A DNA stretch of 64,000 bases from Cunninghamia lanceolata (Eukaryota; Streptophyta; Pinopsida; Cupressales; Cupressaceae): contig BSBN01000140.1 of the NCBI GenBank assembly GCA_027924645.1, positions 7,384,501 to 7,448,500 of the forward strand. Direction: 5' to 3'. Position numbers and translations under genes: made by a program. Shown in pieces: positions 56,513-64,000 of this stretch (positions are counted from its first letter, which is position 1; the number at the start of each line of letters is the position of its first letter). Under the pieces are notes generated by a model. It worked only from the letters and a program-made list of their open reading frames with translations. It was not told the origin of the DNA and made no database searches.

Positions 56513-59500
56513 TCACATAAACTGAAGAATGTCTGCAAAGGATGTCTTCAATTGGACCAGTTCTGTAGCCCAACTTTGCTTCATTCTATCCAAAATGGAA
56601 ATGTGACCCCTTAACAAAAATGCAAAGGCTTCTACCCTTTTGAGATCTGTCCGATCATTTGTTTGGGCGGTGGTCTGAGCATCACTGATGGCCTCATGCA
56701 TAGTTTCTAACTTAGGGATTATAATCCTTCTAAGTTCTCCCATCCGGTTAGTTATATTCTTCCTTTCCTTCTCAAAGTTCTTTATTGCATTTGTGATTGC
56801 AATAGTTTGACATTCTTGATTTACCATGGAGGAAGAAAGAGGATCAAAACTTTGAGACAAACTTTGTAGTTTGTCCTGTTCCGCTTTTATTTTCTTATCA
56901 ATTTCTACTATTGCCTTTGACCAGGAGATACAAAATTTGTAAATGTCACTGCCATCCTTAAGAGCATTTTCTAAGCTCTTTATTCCAATACTCATATTTC
57001 TCCTATCATTAGAGATTAATCCTAGTACTTCTGAAAATCTTTTGTCCAAAAATTCCTTCCGGACCTTTTCTTCAGCTGATTTTTCTAGAGAATCAAAATG
57101 TGTATCAACACTGCTGACTAAGGTTTTGAGATTACTGGAAGAGGAGGCTGTCGGATCTATTTGGACTAATGGCATAATCTTTTCAAGCACTCCAGAAGCA
57201 GCCTCTATCAACTCATAGTCTTCCATATGAGACTTTAGGAGTTTTTCATTTGCCTTAGCATTTGCAAATGTAGCTATCTTCATTGTCTGTACCGGAGAGA
57301 GGGAGTCAAAGTTGAATGGACCTTTTAGAAGCTCCGGTTCATCAATCTCTATTGTTTCTTGGCTCAGAAACTTTTGAATAGTTTGTGCAGTGTCTCTTGC
57401 CAGAGACAGATGTTTCTTCTCTTCTGTAGTTTTGTCCTTTGGAGTCTTTACATTCTTCCCACTTTTAGTTGTGGTTTTCTCTGTTGGAATCTTCTCTTTC
57501 TCTGCATCCTTGGTGCTGTCAACCTCTTTTTCTTTTATTGCTACTTCTTTCTCTTGTAATTTCTCTTCTTCTTGGGATCTGGAGACTGTAGGAGAAGCCA
57601 GAGAAGAGATGTTAGTCTGTTCAAGGGGCACTTCTTCCGGAGCAGATGATTCCAAGTCCACGGCTGTTTCTGCACCTAAGTCCTCTACAACAGGAAGATT
57701 AAACCTTTTGAAGGCCTTCCGGAGGATCTCTTCTATCTCTATGGCCACCTTGTCAGTCTCACCAAGCATGAGTTGATTCATTCTTGCTTTACTCCTGAAC
57801 TCATCTTTGCAGTCTTTGAATATTATGTTCATTGTCTTGGGATCAATTTGAGGATATAACTGAATAGATATCTACTCCTGGATCTCAAGATCTTTTGCCT
57901 GAGCATTATTCTTTCTTATTTCTAATTCCTTTTCTAGGCTTTTAGGAATTAGAGATATGATCTCAATGAAAGCCTTATTGTATATGTTCAGATACTTGAC
58001 TGTGGCTTCCTGTAGAATCTTTTGGTTAGCCTCATTGTAGTCATCATAGAATTCAGTCATTGGTTGAAGGTTTCCATCCACCGTGACTGACTTGATTACA
58101 CTCTCTAGAGACAGGGGGCTTTTCAACAAATACCTCTGCTATTTCTTCCTTGTCTTGGCCTGTGGAGGGTTTACCAGATCCTTTCTTCTTCTGCTTCTTT
58201 ATTTCTTTTACTCCCTCATCTAACTCAGTTTCCTCTTCATCCTTTTGGCTTTCATAAGCTCTTGAGGCTTTTGTCTTAGATCTTTTACTGGATGCCTGGA
58301 CTTCTGGTTTTGAGCTTTTGGTTCTGACAAGTGTAGATCCTTTTGATGATCTGGTCCGGGTTGAGGTTTCCACCAGAGCACTTTTCTTGCTTTTCTTTTC
58401 TGCCTCTTTCTTTTCTTCCTCAGCCTTTCTTCTCTTTTCCCGGTTGGCATCAAGTGCCTCCTTTGGAATGCCTAGGCCTTGAGCAATATGCTCTACTTCT
58501 TTTCTCACTTTCCTCTTTATCTCAGGTTCCCTGAGTTCCACATGGATCTTCACACTCAGCTCCTCAAAGGTTCCGAACCTTTCTGCCTTTGGATCTTTGG
58601 GCTAACTAAGCATGTGTTGAACATGCAGTTCTACAATCTGTTTATCAACCTCATACCCCATGGGCATGATCCAGACAGTCCTTGGCTCCACTGCCTCCAT
58701 TAGGCACTGATCAGTATCCACCATAAAGCAAACTGAGTCTTTGTATTTTTCAACAAGAGACTGGGGAATTCTTTCTCTTGCTTGCATCGTGCTCTGGAAG
58801 TTTTTGAAGTATCCTCATAGGGCTGTATTTCTTGCTTTGGCATCCCCAAGCCCATGTAAATAATCTCTTATCTGGACTGCAACAGGTTTGTCATTTTGCC
58901 ATGCCCATCCACTTGATCCGGGCAGCTCATTCATGAAGTAGAAAAATAGACATAATATAAGAGTACCATACTTAAAAGAATTCTTTTTGTCCTTCTTGAT
59001 TTTCTGTATATTTTCCATTAATTGGCTTAAGAGAAGTTCACAGAGATCATAATCTTTATTCTTCCTTAGCATTTCATAGGCAGTATATACTGCAGTTCTA
59101 GATACAGAATTCTCCCTGCTGGAGTGATAGATCTTGTATCCTATTATCATGGATGCATACTTGATATCCGGATCAGAAATATCTTCAATGGTCATTGCCC
59201 TCTTATCAAATTTTGATCTGGTGGCCTCAGTTACAATGTTATTTTTGATAGATTTGAGGATAGGTATCCCTCCGGAAGAGTATAGACCAGTTACTACCCT
59301 AATTGCCTCTTTTGTGATCTTACAAGGTCTATCCAGCCATAGGAAGTTGTCATGCATCCTGCTCAATACATACCGGACCCATTCATCTTCTTCAAAGCAG
59401 GGGAAATGAATGAATTGATCAAATTGTTTCTTCTGGATACCCTTATACTCTGGTTTAAGCTCAAAAGCATTGTCTATCAGTTGTTTGTGATAGAGATCTC

Positions 59501-59687
59501 TCAATTTGAATTCCTTGAATTCCTCAATGCTTGCATGTATGTAAACCCTAACGTCTTCTGTATGTAAAACATCATGAGGAACACTAGAGAATGCTCCTAA
59601 GGGATCTACCTCCAATGACTTGTATGGATGTTTCTTAAATTCAGGTCAGGGCCTATCTGAGATTTTTACTATATTTGGAGTAGCCAT
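56513..59687 (-). pseudogene. EL9 accessory frame, about 1,058 codons, function unknown
   Basis: I do not recognise it. ATG at 59687-59685 starts MATPNIVKISDRP, then TGA (likely CGA). The N-terminal half (to about 58815) reads EVDPLGAFSSVPHDVLHTED, DQFIHFPCFEEDEWVRYVLS and AVQIRDYLHGLGDAKARNTA and looks globular. Further single stops lie at 58815 (TGA, likely CGA), 58602 (TAG, likely CAG) and 57872 (TAG). One frameshift is near 58110. The middle (58480-58150) is Lys-, Ser- and Glu-rich. The C-terminal 439 codons (57832-56513) are open and mostly helical, with an acidic stretch and coiled-coil-like ends. No enzyme motif, zinc finger or membrane segment is seen. So few breaks suggest it was under selection until recently. 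Confidence 0.75.
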
Positions 59688-60338
59688 TTCTCAAAAGATT
59701 TGTAGCAAGATATCGAAAATGGAAAATACCTTATGCGTCTTTGGTTACATGGAGTGGTTGGATTGATTTCTGTATGTAATGACTTTGGCAAGAGATCTTT
59801 GGTGAGCTTGATGAATCTTCTTGCAGAGCTCCACTTTTTGCTTCTTCTTGAGTGCAGAATAAGCAAGTGATTTTATGAGAAATCCCTTAAATTGCTCTGC
59901 AAACCCTAATATTTGATGGCAATAAATGCTTGACCTACATTATTCTGGTTTGCCTTATCCGGATAGCTTGGAGTACTGGATCAGTCCTGATCTATGAACA
60001 TCATGCGGATCTTCTAATCATGAACAAATCAAGATGACACATTACAAGAATATCCCAAACACTCTGTCCAATCCGCAGAATAAGAAAATGCACTTCCGGA
60101 TCTCTTCGGACCCTTTTGTAATCCTCTGTCATTCCGAAGCATCTCCCAGAATAGGTCTTACTTGATTGATCACAACTTCTTTACATCTTCATGCGGACCT
60201 CTAAAATCTTATCTGGATCATCTCAAGACATGTATCTTTAAACCCTTTACTCTGCATCTTGTGCCACATCCGGCACCACTTGATTGGCTGGGGGAACAGG
60301 ATTTTCTTTGAGTCTCCCCCTGAGCCAGAGCTCACTTT
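59688..60338 (-). other. EL9 spacer between zinc-knuckle frame and accessory frame
   Basis: No open frame is supported. TCCGGAT-like words recur (for example near 59960, 60100 and 60270), but I see no defined unit. It could hold a splice site or internal promoter for the accessory frame; nothing diagnostic is visible. Confidence 0.4.
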
Positions 60339-60845
60339 TTAATTTTCGGAAGAAATATCAGCACCAAAGTCTGGTGCGGATCCAACCTCTGCATTCTCTA
60401 AACTTTTCTTCACCCAAATCTTGTTCATCTGATTCCTAACTTCATCCACATTCATCTTTTGTTTACCCTTGTCTTGATTCTGATTATATACCGGACCTCT
60501 TTTATCCTGATTCTTGCTTCTGCAGACTTTTGCATTATGACCGGACCTATTACAGATTTGGCAAATAACATTTCTTTGCATATTTGACTGATAACCTCTT
60601 GATATGCATTGATTAGCCATATGACCTACTCTATTGCATGCAAAGCATCTACCATTGAATGATTTGTTAATTTGCATATTTCTGCATTCATGAGACTTGT
60701 GTCCATACCTTTTGCAGTTAAAGCACTGTCCGGAGAAGGATGAATTAGTCTGATTCATTCTCTTCCTGCACTGATTAGATTTGTGACCAAAGTGATTGCA
60801 GCTGTGGCAGTATCCATTGAAGGATGGATATCTTTGAGCATTGGG
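60339..60845 (-). pseudogene. EL9 zinc-knuckle segment (Gag C-terminal part)
   Basis: After the TAG (60848-60846) element sense reads PNAQRYPSFNG and four CCHC boxes with standard spacing: CHSCNHFGHKSNQC, CFNCKRYGHKSHEC, CFACNRVGHMANQC and CQICNRSGHNAKVC. A basic tail with MNVDEVRNQMNKIWVKKSLE follows and ends at 60339. CCHC knuckles bind RNA in Gag. The open part alone is at least 139 codons. Confidence 0.9.
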
Positions 60846-61507
60846 CTATCTTACCAGAGTTCTTCTAGGCCTATTCCTTAGATTTTTTGATCCAAAATTC
60901 TTTTGACTGGATCCGGAGCTTTCTTCTTTCTCATATCCCAAACCATACTTGTCATCTGTCCTCTTTTGACTTCCAAGAAGTACTTCAAGTTGGGCAGAAC
61001 TTATCTTGAATTTTTCTTTATATTCATTTGCTGTTTGAATATCTCTTTTGAGAGAGACAATTTGATCCTCAAGTTTTTCTTCATTATCTTTGGCATCTTC
61101 AAGATCAGATTCAAGATGTCTGATAATCCTATCCATCTGGTGGCATTCTTCTAATTTCTCTTTAAGAGATTGTCTTAGATTGTCTTTAGCTTTTCTTTTT
61201 TCTTCAATCTCTTGAGTAAACTTTATAGTTCCTGATTCCATTTCATGTCTTAACATAATGACTTCTTTTGATAACTTTTCACATAACTTGGTTTTCTCAG
61301 TCAATTCTTCATTTGTATTGCTTTCTTCACTTTGTCTTGCCAATTGTTGGAGTAGCTCCTTTCTCTTTTTCATAGAGAGACTTAATTTGTCCTTTAGTTC
61401 TCTCATGAATTCATCAGCCTGTTTGAGTCTTTCCTTTAATTCATTGACTTCAGAGTTTGACTGTTCAAGATCCTCAAGGGCAGTCTTGAGTTGCTCCCTT
61501 AAACCAT
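60846..61507 (-). pseudogene. EL9 coiled-coil protein (Gag N-terminal part)
   Basis: In element sense an ATG at 61507-61505 aligns with the EL7 start, but one G is missing right after it (ATGG-TTTAAGG against ATGGGTTCACTC), which breaks the first codons. From there it is open to the TAG at 60848-60846. It reads REQLKTALEDLEQSNSEVNE, KDKLSLSMKKRKELLQQLAR and EEKLEDQIVSLKRDIQTANE, a long coiled coil. The end is NRPRRTLVR then TAG, as in EL7. Confidence 0.85.
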
Positions 61508-61568
61508 ATGCATCAATTTGAACTCCCAGATCTTCCTCAAGCTGTTAGGCTCTATTAGGAGGAACTTA

Positions 61569-61580
61569 GCTCTGATACCA
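61569..61580 (-). other. EL9 primer-binding site
   Basis: In element sense TGGTATCAGAGC lies two bases after the 5' LTR. It is a perfect match to the initiator methionine tRNA complement. Confidence 0.93.
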
Positions 61581-61582
61581 AT

Positions 61583-62674
61583 TGTTGATAACTGAGAGGG
61601 GGGTGAATCAGTTATCCTAATTATTTCTTCTTTTGAACTTTCTTATTAATCAAAGCATCATTGAATCAAACAAACAAACATTACCATGAAATGAGAAACA
61701 CATGACAGAGTATTTTTGACGTGGAAACCCGGTTAAGGGAGAAAACCATGGGGTGATTAACCCAAAGATTATTCTCTGTCAGAAGAATAAGGATTTACAA
61801 AAATGGCACTTGCCAATTAGGGCTCACTGCCCGAGCACACTGCTCACAAAGAGGCACACTGCCTACAAGGAGACACACTATCTACAAAAGAATGTTTATA
61901 CAATACTTGAACTGATTGAAAGTATCTACATATGCTAGAGTTCAGTTCCGGTTAGGCTCAGTATACTGATCTGCTACATTTCATCTTCCCTCTGCTCTTT
62001 ATTCTGCTTTCCTTTCACATACCGGATCTTTCTTATTACTTCTGCTCTGCTCTACACTTATTCACATATATGACATCTCTCTCCATACCTTCTCACAACA
62101 AAATCCATCCTCTATTTATATCCGCACTAGTGATTTCATTATCTTTCTAGTCGGCACCAAGAATAGTCTATCTTCTCACAAACTCTGTTCTGTCGGCTAA
62201 ATCCTTGCATATCAAGTAATGCGGATCAAGCATATACTTGTAGATGTCATTAATCATGTCGGCCAAACATGATTGATGCCTTCCTAACCTTTACCATCAA
62301 CAGTAGCACATCCGGAAAATAGTCTGATACTTTGTTTGTCAGTTCTTTCTCTGTTCTCACTGTCTTTCAGGAATCCGGTACTCAACTGTTCATATCTTCT
62401 TCCTTGTCCATTATCAGAGGCTAAATCCTTGGAATATACTACTCAAGGTAGTCCTCTTGACTTCCCCAAATCTGCATTGCACCAAGACACTTCCTCTGAG
62501 AGATCTGGACCAATCTGTCAAACCTTGCCACATGCTTTGTTCTTGTTCACCGGACCACAACAATCTTTATTCAGACTTCCGGTAGAGACACATCATGACT
62601 TGCGGATACGTGGGATGACCTTTGTTGCCATCAATGACAACAACCATGAATCCATATAGTGTCTCTTGCCAATA
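61583..62674 (-). repeat. EL9 5' LTR (right copy)
   Basis: It matches 55187-56279 closely. Its outer end is TA instead of CA (CTTGCCAATA on the plus strand). A TATA box in element sense is at 62112-62120. The hairpin arms are at 61587-61595 and 61608-61616. Target copy GGATG follows at 62675-62679. Confidence 0.95.
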
Positions 62675-62679
62675 GGATG

Positions 62680-64000
62680 GAGTCCATCATAAGTTGAAGC
62701 CCTTGAAGGAGGTGGAAGAAAAGGTATGTAGTACTGTCAGAATTTGCTTGGTAGATGGTATAAAGTTTTTGGAGGGTATGAAGCATGAGAGTCATTGCTT
62801 TGCATTGATTCCTAAGATTAGTCAAGAGAAATGTGAAGATGTACCAGCAGAAGTCTCAAAAATGTTGGAAGAATTTCACGATATTGTCTCTGATAATGTA
62901 CCAGAAGGTTTACCACTAGTGAGGAAGATAAGTCATCAATTGGATTTGATACCGGGAGCTAGTTTGCCAAATAAGGCAGCCCAAAGAATGACTCCAGTAG
63001 AGAATGAAGAGTTGAATAGACAAGTTCACGAGCTGTTAAAGAAGGGACTGATAAGGGAGAGCCTAAGTCCATGTGTGGTACCTGCAGTACTAGCACCAAA
63101 GAAAGATGGAGAGTGGAGGATGTGTACAGATTCCCGAGCCATCAACAAGATCACAATCAAGTACATATTTCCATTGCCGAGAATGGATGACATAATGGAT
63201 TGTTTGAGTGGAGCCAAGTACTTCACGAAGATTGATCTGAAGGGTGGGTATCACTAGATTCAAATCAGAGAAGGAGATGAATGGAAGACAGCCTTCAAGA
63301 CAAAGGAGGGTTTGTATGAGTGGTTAGTCATGCCATTTGGGCTAACCAATGCACCGAGCACATTCATGCGGCTCATGAACGAGGTACTAAAGGAATTTTT
63401 GGGAAGTTTTGTTATTGTTTATTTAGATGAAATTTTGATTTTCAGTAAGACTTGGGATGAGCATTTGATGCATATCAGAAGAGTTTTAGAGAAGCTGAGG
63501 GAGAAGTTGTTGATCAATATGAAGAAATGTAGTTTTGCAAAGAAGAAGTTGGTATACCTGGGATTTGTTGTCTCAGAGGAAGGTCTTAAGATGGACCCAG
63601 AGAAGGTGAGGGCTATCGTTGAATGGCCTATGCCAAAGAGTGCTTTCAAGGTAAGACCTTTTCATGGTTTGGCAAGTTTTTATAGAAAGTTTATCAGGAA
63701 CTTCAGTAGCACTTGTGCACCACTAACTAAGACAATGAGAGGGGATAGAAAAGAATTTAGATGGACTAAAGGAGCAGACAAGAGCTTTGATACATTGAAG
63801 TAGAAAGTCATAGAACAACTTGTGTTGGCACTTCCAGATTTCAATAAGGTATTTTAGGTAGATTGTGATGCTAGTGGTAGTGGTATAGGCGCTGTTCTAA
63901 GTCAAGAAGGTAAGCCCATTGCCTATTTTAGTGAGAAGCTTAATGATGCCAAGAAAAAGTATTATGTTTATGATCAAGAGTTTTATGCAATAGTCCAGGC
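62680..64000 (+). pseudogene. EL8 reverse transcriptase and start of RNase H
   Basis: It resumes the frame cut by EL9. RT motifs: [94 protein letters not shown] and [20 protein letters not shown]. The catalytic box is YLDE, so the second Asp is Glu. TAG stops at 63256-63258, 63801-63803 and near 63856 all fit CAG to TAG. RNase H starts VDCDASGSGIGAVLSQEGKP, with the first catalytic Asp kept, unlike EL1, EL4, EL5 and EL6. The motifs fit chromoviruses. The window ends inside RNase H. Confidence 0.93.

Larger units (their letters stand above)
55187..62674 (-). mobile_element. EL9: non-autonomous LTR element with unknown long frame, minus strand
   Basis: LTRs of 1,093 and 1,092 bases and the target duplication GGATG (55182-55186 and 62675-62679) bound it. 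In element sense: 5' LTR (62674-61583), initiator-Met primer site, coiled-coil frame, TAG, zinc-knuckle frame, a spacer of about 650 bases, a frame of about 1,058 codons, polypurine tract, 3' LTR. No protease, RT, RNase H or integrase is present. The LTRs look very similar and the long frame has few breaks, so it is probably among the youngest insertions here. Confidence 0.93.
52767..64000 (+). mobile_element. EL8: chromovirus-like Ty3/gypsy element, 3' part outside window
   Basis: An 803-base 5' LTR with TGATG...CATCA ends, an initiator-Met-type primer site, gag, protease and RT are read on the plus strand. EL9 interrupts it at 55187-62674 with target duplication GGATG. When one copy of GGATG is counted, the protease-to-RT frame continues without a shift. 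RNase H begins near 63780 and runs off the window, so integrase and any chromodomain cannot be checked. Left target copy is likely ATTGG (52762-52766). Confidence 0.92.

Noticed and set aside
57359..57776. Plus-strand frames over the EL9 accessory gene
   Set aside because: They are Phe/Ser-rich antisense shadows of the Lys/Glu-rich coding strand.
1..64000. Host protein-coding gene, tRNA or rRNA gene
   Set aside because: I looked for exon-like conserved domains and for tRNA or rRNA signatures outside the elements and found none. Short or weak exons could still be missed without a search.

Overview
The window is plant nuclear repeat DNA made almost entirely of nested LTR retrotransposons. I see no host gene, rRNA, tRNA or CRISPR array. 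Every recognisable coding segment is retroelement Gag, protease, reverse transcriptase (RT), RNase H (RNH) or integrase (INT), or an open frame carried inside an element. The AT-rich composition, long LTRs, Tat-like Ty3/gypsy elements with a second RNase H, a plant-mobile-domain pseudogene and deep nesting fit a large plant genome. A gymnosperm is my guess, but the sequence alone does not prove it.

Elements are numbered here. EL1 (1-4988, +) is the 3' part of a decayed Ty3/gypsy element whose extra RNase H lies between protease and RT. 4989-6249 is a repeat-rich, LTR-like stretch. EL2 (6250-14138, +) is a gag-only element with 1.24 kb LTRs. EL3 (14139-17278, +) is a decayed frame of about 1,000 codons that I do not recognise. 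EL4 (17279-50527, +) is a relative of EL1 and hosts three insertions. These are EL5 (19871-29982, -, 2.34 kb LTRs, target duplication GAGCC), EL6 (30767-48387, +, 1.1 kb LTRs, target duplication CAAAC) and EL7 (from 50528, +). EL7 is cut by EL8 (52767 to the window end, +, chromovirus-like). EL8 is cut by EL9 (55187-62674, -, target duplication GGATG). The deepest stack is EL4 < EL7 < EL8 < EL9.

Two dual-RNase-H layouts occur here. EL1, EL4 and EL5 read gag-protease-extra RNH-RT-old RNH-INT. EL6 reads gag-protease-G-patch-RT-old RNH-extra RNH-INT. In both layouts the RNH that follows RT has lost its first catalytic Asp, while the extra RNH keeps D-E-D-D. EL6 also carries an antisense plant-mobile-domain (PMD) pseudogene in its long 3' region and LTRs built as a chain of hairpins.

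The least explained items are these: the roughly 1,058-codon EL9 frame, the EL3 frame, an in-frame TAG at the same place in EL7 and EL9, a U5 hairpin with compensatory changes between EL7 and EL9, and at least six stop codons shared by EL1 and EL4. Many other stops look like C-to-T changes (CAG to TAG, CGA to TGA, CAA to TAA), as expected for old methylated DNA. All frames are broken, so this region is best read as a record of past transposition.
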